Of a stretch of DNA of 64,000 nucleotides, positions 43,352-54,507 are shown piece by piece. Made by a program: the position numbers and the translations under genes. This DNA is from Dendrolimus kikuchii (lineage: Eukaryota > Arthropoda > Insecta > Lepidoptera > Lasiocampidae), in the NCBI GenBank assembly GCA_019925095.2, contig CM034389.1, positions 2,626,001-2,690,000 on the forward strand. Reading direction: 5' to 3'. The notes beneath the pieces were generated by a model. The model ran no database searches and was not told the DNA's origin. It saw nothing but the letters and a program-made list of their open reading frames with translations. Numbering within the stretch: the stretch's first letter is position 1; each line of letters opens with the position of its first letter.

Positions 43352-43560
43352 TCTTAATATATATAACTAACGTGTCACGTTGTTTGTTCGCGATGGACTC
43401 CTAAACTACTTGACCGATTTTGATCAAATTTGCACACCCTGTGCAGTTTGATCCGATTTGAAAGATAGGATAGCTAACATTTGGACTAAGTAAATGGCGC
43501 TGGAATCTGGTTCTAAATTTTATTTCTTCAGGGCAGAACAACGTGTGCCGGGACAGCTAG
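43352..43560 (+). mobile_element. Helitron-like element
   Basis: TCTTAATATATATAACTAAC head, CTCCTAAACTACTTGACCGA core, end AACGTGTGCCGGGACAGCTAG followed by T (shown as the final 21-base terminus minus its T at 43561). Confidence 0.6.
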
Positions 43561-44044
43561 TTACATAAATAAATAAAAAAAAACATTAGCTCAATATCAC
43601 CTGCAAAAAAGTTGTCACCAGTCTGAACCAAATACTTTATATCCATTATCCACATTTTTGTAGGACGTTAGGGATACAGTAATACTAAGCTAGTACATTA
43701 AGACTTTTACAAACAACAACTGATATTAAAGTATAATACTACAGCTTGATACACTGAATTTAGTTTTATCTCGCAAATACCAGTGACATAATTACATATT
43801 TACAAGTTGAGCTGTAATTTTACCCAAAGGAGTATTTAGATCCCCTTTATGTCGTCGACAAAGTACAGTTAAATCTTTTAGTCGCATCTCAAGTTACAGG
43901 ACGTAGTACAAATATGTGCGCAGTTAAGGAAACAAAGTTATGCCTGAAATTTGCCTTTACTGCCCCTGTGGACTTAACTCGTTAAGTACCCATATTTGTA
44001 ATACTACATTTTCATGTATTATATAAAATAGTATCTTAATATAC
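43561..44044. other. Intron sequence without recognised element
   Basis: AT-rich, no repeat signature. Confidence 0.4.
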
Positions 44045-44510
44045 ATATATACATACATACATAACTTGACGCCAGTTACCTTGCGGGGTAGACACGAACA
44101 ACAGAGCGTCATTCAGGCTTATTCTTACACACCTCACTTGCTTCTTTGACATTCATAGCTCTTGTCATGCACGCTCGTCTGTTCTTAAGGCTCCTGACAT
44201 CACCCTCCGCTAGTACACGATCAATTTGATCATGGAAGGTGTGTCGTGGCCTTCCACGACTTCTGCATCCATCCTCTTTTGTATTGTATATCTGTTTAGT
44301 CATTCTTTCATCATGCATTTTATCCACATGCCCGAACCACCGGAGCATTCCTTTCCTTACCTTCACCCCGACACTCTCTTTCAGACCAACTCTCTTTCTT
44401 ACTTCGCTATTACGAACGCGGTCCGCGAGCGTCACTCCGCAGATTTTGCGCAGTGCTCGCATCTCAACCGCGTTTACTCTACTTTCATGCTCTCTCTTCC
44501 ATACCCAACT
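44045..44510 (-). mobile_element. RTE-a LINE fragment
   Basis: 117-codon minus frame MRALRKICGVTLADRVRNSE to EASEVCKNKPE, then a broken last segment (DDAL... in place of EWRS). ACAT tail at the left. Confidence 0.82.
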
Positions 44511-45359
44511 ATGTATATACGTACGTATCTATATACGAGTACTTAATATGAAAACACGCTTCCATTTGACCTTCGTTGAAATTAATAAATAAATCAATCA
44601 ATCATTCTCTATTAACTGAAAATTGGAAATTTAAATTATGTTTTAAAGTATTCTAGATAAATTTAAATTTATTATAATCCCTCTAGAATATTTCAATATT
44701 GACCATACAAAATAAAATAGTTTCTTGTAAGTTGGGGAACAAGTACGAACTTGAAACAACCCAAAAGTTTTAAGAGGCTTTCTATCAGCCGAACCTTATT
44801 GTAACAATGTTTTCATCCACAGTTTTTATTTAACTTACTTCTTTGCCTTCAAACATATTACCAAAGTATGTAAAATCTCTATTTATCGCCCAACTTTTAC
44901 TTCTTATTGTGTCAGTTTCTGTTTATTTTTACTTCAACAATAACTTATGTAATGCTTACAGTAAATAGATGATCTTTAAGAGGTCTCTAAAAGGTCTTTT
45001 ATAATTTTATTTGATTCAAAATAAATTAGTTTTAATGACTAGAAAGTAGTATAAGATATGTATTTTAAACTACATATTATCGAATACAATGCAAGAAAAC
45101 TTAACTTATTTGTATTGTATTCTACTCATAGTCCCTCAAGACTATAAGTATTCTATGGGTAAGGTGCCCAGAAGGCTGGCTATGTTTCCTCGCTGGATCG
45201 CCACACTGATCCGTTGGCCGAGGTAAGCACCAGCCCTCTGATCACCAGAAGAGTCAATGAGTCGTTTCGATTTAAATAATTTAAATTCAAAATAAATTAA
45301 ACAACTTTATTTGTGCTAGCTTTAATAAAAAATATTAATAGATCCCATTTGTTGAACAG
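44511..45359. other. Intron sequence upstream of the last exon
   Basis: AT-rich except 45150-45240 (AAGGTGCCCAGAAGGCTGGC), which looks like a repeat fragment of unknown type. Confidence 0.35.
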
Positions 45360-45965
45360 GAGGAGTTCAAAAAAATCTGCAACCAACTCGAGAAGCTACG
45401 TGAACGGTGTACAACATACACTAATATTACTAGAAAGATCACGTTAATGCAAGACGCAGCTGCTATTCATGAACGCAAACCAGTGTCATCAGATCATTCT
45501 GCACCTTTGAAGCTTAACACAGTCTTCAGTGCCGTAGCAGATCGTCTTATGTGTACAGTAACACCAGCAGAAGAATCCAGCAGCAGTGGTCGTGATCTAC
45601 CTTTTGAAGCACCACCTGCGTACAGGCATAAAACATTCAGCCCGACTAAAAGTGTCGAAACGAGTAACGCTGAACAGAGTCAAACCGACGTCACTACAGA
45701 CTCTCCGAAAAAGCGTGAACTAATTGAAGAGAAAGAAGAGAAACACAATGGTGTATTTAAAATTTCAGGTGAAGCTAATTGTGGTGATATTAGACCTCCA
45801 GAAGTTGCGAGTAGAAATAGTTTTAATGGTAAAGACAAAGAAACTAAATCGAGCCCAAGTAGTAGTGAAACTGTTAGGGGTGTGCGATCAGGACACGCGA
45901 GGACTCATGCTATCGTAATCAATTTGGACGATAAAACAAGATTTACAGAAGAAGTGACTGTTTAA
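45360..45965 (+). CDS. GPR158-like receptor terminal exon: coiled coil and C-terminus
   Basis: Acceptor GTTGAACAG ends at 45359; 201 codons then TAA (45963-45965). It opens with EEFKKICNQLEKLRERCTTY, a short amphipathic coiled coil equivalent to the ELKKLYAQLE region that follows helix 7 in GPR158. The rest is hydrophilic, low-complexity and Ser/Thr/Glu-rich (TFSPTKSVETSN, SSSSGRD-like runs, KKRELIEEKEEKH) and probably disordered. It ends KTRFTEEVTV, a hydrophobic-x-hydrophobic end of the PDZ class II type; human GPR158 also ends in such a pattern. No CPWE motifs like those in the mammalian tails. The tail is much shorter than in vertebrates. Confidence 0.88.
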   Translation, partial: EEFKKICNQLEKLRERCTTYTNITRKITLMQDAAAIHERKPVSSDHSAPLKLNTVFSAVADRLMCTVTPAEESSSSGRDLPFEAPPAYRHKTFSPTKSVETSNAEQSQTDVTTDSPKKRELIEEKEEKHNGVFKISGEANCGDIRPPEVASRNSFNGKDKETKSSPSSSETVRGVRSGHARTHAIVINLDDKTRFTEEVTV

Positions 45966-48044
45966 TTTAGGACTGTACTTATTATTAAATTAAGGCCATT
46001 AGTCAGTGCCAACGTTCATGCTAAACCGCGGTAAGTTATATATTGAAACATTTTTATTTATTGACAAAAAAACCTGCATTCTCCTCTTAATGTATATTTA
46101 CACTAATAATATTGAATATTCCAGTTATATAAGACATTTAACTTGAAAAATTAGCGTATCTAACTTTTGGTATCTATATTGACGCGATTTTGTATGAAAA
46201 TCGATACTGGCGTTTAACCTTAAGACAAGGCTAGATAGTACATCGCGAATTAAATAAGTTCTAATGATATTATTGGATATTATAAAATTAAGTGTTACTT
46301 CAATCTAAAAGCTTTCAAACCAAATTGCCTTTTCATGCTTTATTAAACTTTTGGTTGTCATCATTCAACAAAATATAGTTGTTTCTAAATCGCTTCTAAT
46401 AATCACTTGTACGTAGAAATGTACGCCTTGACTCAACATAAATTCTGTCTAAACTTCGTCATTACCAGCAATAAGGCTGTGAGATATTACAGTTATTATA
46501 TTAAACGGCAGCATAACGCAAACTTGGCAGGCCTAGAGTCGTGCCCTGTGCTACACCGATTACCATTCCGCTAAAGCGTTTGATAGTTAGCCTAATTAGA
46601 ATGGCAAGTAGCTAACATTAGCCCGTATGCACGACAATAGCGAAACAGTACAATCGCATTAGCTTCACGATGTTAGCAATCAACATTCATTAACATTAAT
46701 TTGGCAGCAGATTCCAAGTCGCAATGGGATCGTGCGTTGTTAGAATTAGGGACTTCTATAATGCAAAAGATATCGTTTTCCTGATCATCCAAAACAAAGA
46801 GTGTTTTATTTTGAAATTTAACTTTTGTCTTAACTAGTATTTTTCATGCAGCAATTCTTCTATTTTCAGTATATATGCCATGAACGTTTTCACCTCTACG
46901 GAATGCTTTATAGTTCGCGGACTGCCACGCACTTGTCCCATTTTTATTATTGTGTAATAGTCCCAAAAATCAAAGTTACTGCTTTTATTTTCGAAACTAA
47001 CTCTACCTAAGTCTTAACCTACCTAAAGGTCAGGCCCAAAATATCGTTTGCCAAATATGTACAGAAGCCTTGATTTTACAAATGAGCTTAGAAATTACTT
47101 TTGTTAATACCATGAACTTTTGCGTGCGCTGCCGATTGCAAAGCCTAGAGCTTAACGATTTTTAGGGAGAATACACACATTCCCGCAAACTGTCATGTGG
47201 ACGAATAATGGAAATCAACTTTGATGTATTAAGCCCTTGATTGTCCATGGTTACATCTGTAGGCAACATCAATACGCACTTTACAGGCGATGATAACTAT
47301 AGTTGCCATATTAAATTTTATGCCAGAGGTATTCCTTTTATTCATCGAAACTCTGAGAAATAATTATCTAGGTATTACTATGCCATCCTAACAAAGTAAG
47401 AAATGGCTAGAGTAATACTTGTTACTAGCCATAGAACACGTTAAAACAAGCATTACAATGTGACATCTGGTAATTGGGTGTTATACAATTTGAAACGTTT
47501 ATGAAGGTTACTTTGCTTTGTATTAAACTAAAAGACAACTTTTTTTTAAATGAAAGCTGGTGCATTCCGATTGTTATTTATACTTAATTTTTAAGTCTAT
47601 TTAGGCTAATATTTTTCAAATTCTTGATATGTAAATAAGTAACTTATTTAATATGTATTTTTACTAATTTAATAACGTTAATTATACGTAGTGCGATAAA
47701 ATGTGACTACTCCTTATCACTAACTTTTTTATCTGGCCTTGTCTCTTCTAAAAATAGTTTTACATTAAATTCTAGTCTTTACTGTGATTCATAGGTAACT
47801 ATAATTTATGTATATATAATAATTTTAATTACATATAAAATACATGTAGTAATGTAACAATATTTTCGAAAATGCATATCAAAATTGTAAAACTTCTCTA
47901 AGTGTGTATTAAAAAGTTGTAAAAAATATTGTTTTAAATCCATTAGAAGCTTCATATCATCAATTTATCTGTAAATATAGACAATTAGGTATATTTAAAT
48001 TCTTGTCAAGATTTACATAAAGTATTCTTTTTCGTTACAATTAC
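45966..48044 (+). other. Repeat-poor downstream region, probable 3' UTR
   Basis: 2 kb with no recognised transposon, a contrast with the rest of the window and compatible with a long 3' UTR and flank. I could not choose a cleavage site; several ATTAAA-like signals exist and no canonical AATAAA stands out. Ends near the inverted repeat at 48045. Confidence 0.4.
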
Positions 48045-48222
48045 TGACTCTCTTAGATCGTTGTCTTATTTGACGGTGCAGCAGTGATGTTGAATCGTCA
48101 TGCTCGCTTGGTTGATTCCGCTCCCGCAGCGATATCGAGCGAATCAGGAAACGATTATAGAAATATAGGCCGTCACGTATTCCACATCGCTGCTGCACCG
48201 ACAAATCAGAGAGTGACCTTAA
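48045..48222. repeat. Imperfect inverted repeat
   Basis: GACTCTCTTAGATCG...GACGGTGCAGCAGTGATG on the left faces CATCGCTGCTGCACCGACAA...GAGAGTGACC on the right, arms about 60 bp with gaps; likely a foldback MITE remnant. Confidence 0.6.
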
Positions 48223-48261
48223 ATGTGAAAGCTGACTACAGTAAAACATTTTGTATATACT

Positions 48262-48660
48262 GTCCGTTTGTATGAAAGTGAAGCCTGGCCTGTACTTGGG
48301 CGACACAAGCAAGAACTGCGTGTCACAGAGATGAATATGTTGCGGATGTTTTCAGTCACACGGAAAGACCGCATTAGGAACCGGCAATCTTCATATCCGT
48401 GACATAGCAGACAAACTGTAAGGGAGTCGGACCGGCTAATTATGTGGGGAAGAAATGTCTAGCTATGCCGCCTCCGCCAGATCCCGGTCGACGGGAAGGT
48501 CCAAGAACTGTTGGCTTAATGTTGTGAAGGATGACATGCGTACCAATGGTCTCAAAACAGGGGATGCCGAAGATCGTGAGAAGTGTAGAAGAAAAAGGGT
48601 AGGATAGCGGAATGTGGGCATTGCAGCGAACGCTCCGAACGCTACCCTAAGTTAACGCTG
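48262..48660 (+). mobile_element. RTE-like LINE C-terminus (family RTE-d), broken
   Basis: Fragments read LYESEAWPVLGRHKQELRVT, EMNMLRMFSVTRKDRIRNR and, in another frame, VVKDDMRTNGLKTGDAEDRE. Y-x-S-E-x-W-P and V-V-x-D-M-R...D-A-E-D-R are familiar RTE-type signatures. At least two frameshifts. Confidence 0.6.
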
Positions 48661-48724
48661 GAATCATTATGATTATACTATTATATAACCTTAAAGGTTG
48701 ATTGATTATAGTTAGGGTTGCCAA

Positions 48725-48845
48725 CCGTACTATAATATATAGTATTTTACTATATTTCGGGTCGGCGTACTATATACTGTCGAAGAAATATATAGTACGC
48801 AAAAATACTATATTTTCAACACTGAACGAAATGTAACAAATAAAT
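48725..48845. other. TATAGTA-rich segment, possible hAT-type half
   Basis: GGGTTGCCAACCGTACTATA resembles a hAT-type terminus and the segment is full of ACTATAT/ATATAGT pairs; no right end identified before the RTE-a insertion. Confidence 0.3.
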
Positions 48846-48925
48846 ATTTATTTATAAAAATAATTAACGCGCGAAAGAATTTTTTCAGTTATGAATTCAA
48901 ATGTATTATTTCAAGTATTATGTTT

Positions 48926-49550
48926 TAGCAGGGATGGAAGGTACACCGCTGATATAGAAAGAAGAGTGAATTTGGGGAATAGTGTGAATGGAGCGTTAGG
49001 TAAACTTCTAGGCGCTAAGAACCTCAGCCAGAAGGCCCAGCTTGCCATACACAATGCGGTGGTGGTACCTACGCTCACGTATGGAAGCGAGAGTTGGGTA
49101 TAGAAGAGAGAGAATGAAAGTAGAGTAAACGCGGTCGAGATGCGAGCACTGCGCAAAATCTGCGGAGTGACGCTCGCGGATCGCGTTCGTAATACCGAAG
49201 TAAGAAAGAGACTTGGTCTGAAAGAGAGTGTCGGGGTGAAGGTAAGGAAAGGAATGCTCCGGTGGTTCGGTCATGTGGAAAGAATGCACGATGAAAGAAT
49301 GACAAAACAGATATACAATGCAAAAGTGGGTGGATGCAGAAGTCGTGGAAGGCCACGACACACCTTCCATGATCAAATTGATCGTGTACTAGCAGAAGGT
49401 GATGTCAGGAGCCTTAAGAACAGACGAGCGTGCATGACAAGAGTTATGAATGTCAAAGAAGCAAGTGAGGTGTGTAAGAATAAGCCTAAATGGCGCTTTG
49501 TTGTTCGTGCCTACCCCGCAAGGGAACTGGTGTGAAGTTATGTATGTATG
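48926..49550 (+). mobile_element. RTE-a LINE fragment
   Basis: Reads FSRDGRYTADIERRVNLGNS, GALGKLLGAKNLSQKAQLAI, LTYGSESWV then a TAG in place of a coding codon at 49102, and continues MRALRKICGVT to a PARELV end with TATG tail. One nonsense codon and otherwise intact, so young. Confidence 0.88.
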
Positions 49551-50797
49551 TATTTTGAGTAAACAGTTGCTGAGCAGTTTCTTAGGATTTCACGATTATA
49601 AGTAAGGCCACTAGTGTTTATACTTCCAGTAGGAGAACTTGACTAAAACTTGCACGGTGATTTACACTTTTAGCGACAAAACTGCTAAGTTCCGGAGCAA
49701 TTTCGTGCTTGCAAAAGTTGGACTTTGAAACTAGTGCACTATAAATTCTTCCAAGTACACCAGTTTTAGAAGTCGGCGATCAGCCGCGGTCGCCTCTTGG
49801 CATCGGGTTGGATAATTTGAAAAGTTGAAAGAATTCCAGTGACATTTTTATTTGTGTGGAAAAAGTTCTCGATTTGACTATGCTTTTTGCGTTCATTACT
49901 ACGATTTCTCCGTGAATTGTGCACCGATTTTCAACTTTTTTTTAATTTAAAAGTGGTCCCATTGTCATCAGGATAAGTCAGGATTGGATCCCAAGGAAAT
50001 TGAGAGAAACCGCTCTTGAAAAGCGCCTACGCTCTTCGAAAGGCTTGTATACTCGTGCCCGTAGTACAATTTCTAAAGGCGCTTAATATATTATTTCTAA
50101 AACTATTCAAGTATTTGTGCAACTCAAAAGTAGATTTTTAACAAAACAACCGAATTTAAACTAAAAAGCAAAGAAATAACTAATTTCTAGAACATCTTGA
50201 AGTTGGTGCGAAATAAAACATAAAAATTATTATATTTTTTCAAATTTGTTGTTTTTTTTATTATTTTTTTCTTGACACCGATTTCAAGATCTAATAATTT
50301 TTTTTTTTTTTTTATATAAATACATGCCTTGTGTGTCCAGCCAGTTTATAAGTGTTGATATATTCTTTTCTTTAAATTTTAATATCTACACATCTCAGTA
50401 TGGTTTTCTTGTTTTAATTGTTTCAATCATAGTTACCACTTGCGATCTCTTCGTAGGCTAGTGTGCATAGACATATAACCGATGATTAGAATAAAATAAA
50501 CGCTAATATATATATACCTAAACTGTGATTATTTTATTTTAATCTTCGATTAAATTTCTATGCAGATCAGCCCTAGTGTAACACCTGCGGAACGTACCAT
50601 AATTAATTATATATTAAAGAAGATAAAGGATTAGATAATTGGCATTGATGACTTCGTATTCATCATTTTTAGATTGGCAGAGTTACAAAATATATAAATA
50701 AATAGATAAGTAATCAAGTATAATTTGTTTATAATACAAAAAAAAGGTTGATATTGTGCGCGTGCGTGCGTGCAATGCTACGTGCCTGAGTGTGAAA
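49551..50797. other. 1.2-kb stretch without recognised gene
   Basis: AT-rich; a T-run near 50300 and a GC-richer patch near 49760-49800. Nothing supported. Confidence 0.4.
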
Positions 50798-50798
50798 G

Positions 50799-50831
<33 letters not shown>

Positions 50832-50881
50832 TGCGTGTGCGTGTGCGTGGGTGCGTGTGTGTGTGTGTGGTGTGTGTGTGT

Positions 50882-50974
<93 letters not shown>

Positions 50975-51032
50975 GTGTGTGTGTGTGGGGGGGGTGTGTG
51001 TGTATGGTGTGAGTGTGTGTGTGGTGTGTGTG
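50798..51032. repeat. (GT)n microsatellite
   Basis: About 235 bp of GT with interruptions (GCGT, GGTG, one GGGGGGG run at 50989). ORFs of 80-121 codons on both strands are artefacts of it. Confidence 0.97.
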
Positions 51033-51364
51033 TATTGGATAAGTACACTCGTACTGTTTTTTAATTAACCTATGACGACACATCAGCGGAAATTACGCCG
51101 AGTTCGGATTAGCGCCGATTCTTCAGTCGCCGAAGTTTCTGCACGGTAAGTTTCGCAGGTGTGTCGTTACACTTACATGGAAGTATGGTTTTCATTTAAG
51201 ATCAGTCACTTATCTTGATATTCATCTTTTATACAATGATGTTTGATATTACGTAGATTATTCGCATGTTTATTTATTCATTCATTCATTCAACAAAGAC
51301 GATACATTTGAAAAAGCAGCCCATGGCCAAACTTACACGAAGATATACTTTTTACAAGCTTTTA

Positions 51365-51670
51365 TTTAACTAGCAATGGATGTTACCTATGTATGTATGT
51401 AAGTTCGGGTGGAACCTTGCAAGTTAAATTTGACCAACCCGGATTCCGATTGAGCTGAAATTTTGCAAGAATATGTATATCGCGTGTTAATGCAATAATA
51501 TGGTACCATGGAGCTGATCTGATGATGGAGTCGGTATGTGGCCATAGGAACTCCTGTACTAAACAAGATAGACCCGTCGTGTTTGGGCTCGTTTTACAAG
51601 TCTTGGCTGGCACTCTGCGGCTACATGATATCCAGGATCTCAAAAGCTTGTATTTAAACACCTTTTTAAA
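51365..51670. mobile_element. Unclassified dispersed repeat
   Basis: ATTGAGCTGAAATTTTGCAA, ATAATATGGTACCATGGAGC, TGATCTGATGATGGAG and GTGGCCATAGGAACTCCTGT form a block I recognise as recurring in lepidopteran DNA; the class is unknown to me. A reversed CTAG (51369) at its left may be a Helitron-like end. Confidence 0.45.
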
Positions 51671-52330
51671 AAAGCTTATTTCTGTTAATACTATATATTT
51701 CTAGCAGGAAGGTATGTAACGACAGTCGGACAGTTTTTTAATTATCTCTCCCTGCGACTGTCATTGTCTTTGACCGTTTTTATATTTATATAGGATTGTT
51801 TTTATTTTATTGTTGGCAATAAGGTATTTATTTTGATAACAAATTAAAGGAGGCGACATAAAAATATCTTGTTTTCATCATACCATTGAAATATTGTGAT
51901 AATAATAATTGTAATTAGTAATTGAATAATAAATACTTGATACGCTATTTGACTCGTTTAAGACCTGACGTCATAACTTGCTACGCTCTTACAAATTCTA
52001 GGTGACTACAGCGTTTCATAAGATGATAAAAAGTATCTCAGTTCACTATCAACTACCTTATTGTTAACTTTATCGGCTGTTCTGAAGCAATAAAAATGTG
52101 TTAAACATTTGACTCTTGATTCACAAAGACATGACGTCATAACTTGCAACATTCTTACAAATTGTCGGTAACTACAGCGTTTCGTAAGATGATAACAAGT
52201 AGTTTACTTGACTACTACGTTATTGTTAACTTTGTTCTCAAGCAATAAAAAAAATATGTTAAACATTTACAAGACTTGATCGCCAAAATTATCAAAATAA
52301 TTAGATTTATTAAAATTAATTTCTAAATGA
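51671..52330. repeat. AT-rich spacer with direct duplication
   Basis: CTGACGTCATAACTTGC (51963) and ATGACGTCATAACTTGC (52131) with the following TTACAAATT...ACTACAGCGTTTC form two diverged copies about 168 bp apart. Confidence 0.6.
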
Positions 52331-52436
52331 AGTCAAATAAAGATGAAAAAAAACGTTTTTATAGAAATTAATTTTATAAAAAAAAAAAATATAAAATTAA
52401 TTTCTATAAAAACTTTTTTTTCATCTTTATTTGACT
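52331..52436. repeat. 47-bp-arm hairpin with A-rich loop
   Basis: AGTCAAATAAAGATGAAAAA... (52331-52378) and its complement ending TCATCTTTATTTGACT (52390-52436) pair almost fully around an 11-base loop of A. Confidence 0.93.
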
Positions 52437-52659
52437 TGCCACATAGGCATGTCAGCTCCATCATCTCCTAAACTTACAATAACTTATATATTAAATGTTA
52501 AATAATGAGCTGGCTAACAAACTAGCCTTTATTTTCGCTGCATTCGATTAAAAGATGTTGGACATCCTCTTCTATAAAAACTTGTTTGCATAGAACGCTC
52601 AATGAAATGCTTTAATAAAAAATTGTAAATATTATTAGATTATACTATTAGAAAGAAAG

Positions 52660-52762
52660 AAAGAAGCAAGTGAGGTGTGTAAGAATAAGCATAAATGGCG
52701 CTCTGTTGTTCGTGCCTACCCCGCAAGGGAACTGGCGTGAAGTTATGTATGTATGTATGTAT
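52660..52762 (+). mobile_element. RTE-a LINE 3' end
   Basis: AAGAAGCAAGTGAGGTGTGT to GGCGTGAAGTTATG and TATG tail. Confidence 0.78.
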
Positions 52763-52912
52763 TCTATTAGACTCTAAACTATAATCAATAATTAAACTGC
52801 CTTTGCATTTTGTCGTTACTTTGTAAATAGTCGTTTTAATTTTAAATTAACTAATTACCAAAGTGTTTTTTTATTCATCATTTTCATTATTTTGCACTTT
52901 ACTTCATATAGA

Positions 52913-53225
52913 TTTTTTTTTTATTGCAGGAGTTCAGCAGACAGGCAGACGGCCCACTGGATAGAAAGCGGTTTCCATCGCCTATGGACATTTGCAACGC
53001 CAAAGGTGCTACAAATGCGCTGCTGCTCTCTTAAGGGAGACTGGAACCTGGTCACTAATGCCGGAACACAACTCAAGGTTGTTATGGCGATATACTTCAG
53101 ACCAGGGCTAGTAGCCATCCAGTCGGGCAAATGCCCTACCACCTGGCTGTGGGTTGTTAAGTCGCCTCTTACGACAGGCCGCCCCAACGCAGGAAATTGT
53201 ATTCTTTCTCCGTTCCTGCACGGAT
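52913..53225 (-). mobile_element. RptA copy (full length)
   Basis: T-rich left end with GCAGGAGTTCAGCAGACAGG, right end CCGTTCCTGCACGGATAAAA. Confidence 0.87.
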
Positions 53226-53524
53226 AAAAAAATTACATTACGATAATCAAGCCAAAAATTCTTTTAGGAAATACTTCTTATCAAATCTTATTTACGTGAT
53301 TCTCAGCGTACTCACGCGTAATTCACCGCAATCAATGTTTTATTTAAAAATATTCTACCTTTAAAAAAAATCTGTTTCAACTGCTTTGTTGCCAACAGCA
53401 ATGAGTGCTAATCAGTTAATTTCATTCAAACATGAATGATCTAGTACTAGTTTTGAAAAAATCTGAGTGCGACTAATAACACGCGTTGGACAATGTTGAA
53501 CAAACAAGGAAACTTGCCCATTTA

Positions 53525-54108
53525 TAGACCGAGATCCGGCTGCAAGATTACTACGTTCCTATGTTATTTAATTCAAATCTAGTTTTTATAGATAATTATA
53601 TATGGGGGAACACATAATTACTAAGTTGCCTATAAAAATGTGTCCGCTAGTATTTTTAATTAAAATAATATTAGTTTGATATTTGGAAAAAAAATCATAC
53701 ACTTATTTTTAGAATAAATAATATATTAGATCAAAGCTGATTTTTTTTTTGTGTATGATGGTATAGAATTGCCTATGTAAAAGTGACCAGATATAGGGGT
53801 TACCAGCTGTTAAAGATAAATTAGAATGAAAGAGAGTTACGCGCTACGTCCCTCGTAGCACGCTATCTTTAACAACTGGCAACCTTATTCCATCATACAC
53901 AGAAAAAAAGCATTAACTTGATTGATTTATAATAAAAACAAGTAAAAAAATCCCAAAATATCAAACTAATATCATTTAAATTAAAAATACTAGCGGCCAC
54001 AATTTTATAGGCAACCTAGCAAAAATGTGTTCCCCATATACAAGTATACCTATATAAAAAAATAGATTTTAATTAAATAACACATGAATGCAGCGGGATC
54101 TCGGTCTA
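53525..54108. mobile_element. Foldback MITE with TTA target duplication
   Basis: 584 bp, almost entirely palindromic: TAGACCGAGATCC at the left and GGATCTCGGTCTA at the right, arms over 250 bp with roughly 85-90% pairing. 3-bp TTA duplication (53522-53524 and 54109-54111), as in PIF/Harbinger-type elements. The centre holds a further palindromic pair (GGTTACCAGCTGTTAAAGAT and complement). No transposase. Confidence 0.87.
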
Positions 54109-54507
54109 TTACATTTTTGACCAAGAATGGTTTGTATATTAAAATTAAATTTTCAAATTTCTATATCAAATGTATTTAGAATATATAATTGCAGTTACTG
54201 TAATGATTATAATATTTATGCAATATTCTTCCGTATAATATATACATAAAGAAATAAGTATTTTAATGTAAATAATTAAGAAAAGATGAAAGACGATTAG
54301 TGACTGTAATGTTCTTTAAATACTTATTAAGGTTGTACATACATAGTGACATATATTACATATAAGTATATGATATACTAGTTTAAGAAATGTGCCATAT
54401 ATATAATTATGTATAATAAACATGAAAATGTGCATTGATTGAAATATTTTTTATCTGTTTGTTTTTGTTTACAATTTTATTATATGTGAAATATTTACCC
54501 ATCGTTA
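54109..54507. other. Intergenic AT-rich spacer
   Basis: No recognised feature. Confidence 0.4.

Larger units (their letters stand above)
13601..45965 (+). other. GPR158/GPR179-like class C receptor gene, 3' part
   Basis: Five exons join in frame over 32 kb to give 402 residues plus stop; introns are 3279, 19760, 5882 and 2234 bp, all GT-AG. The joined product matches the layout of vertebrate GPR158/GPR179 and their insect homologues from intracellular loop 2 to the C-terminus: helix 4, a Cys-containing second extracellular loop, helices 5-7 and a long tail starting with a short coiled coil. Family members are plasma-membrane receptors of neurons; vertebrate GPR158 binds RGS7-Gbeta5, and a glycine-sensing role has been reported. 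Ectodomain and helices 1-3 are outside the window, since the first exon enters with one base of a split codon. No frameshift or premature stop is seen, so the gene is probably functional. Confidence 0.88.

Noticed and set aside
45724..45918. 64-codon ORF in another frame of the terminal receptor exon
   Set aside because: Shadow of the real reading frame; no independent evidence.
50683..51083. ORFs of alternating Thr-His or Val-Cys
   Set aside because: Translation of a GT microsatellite.
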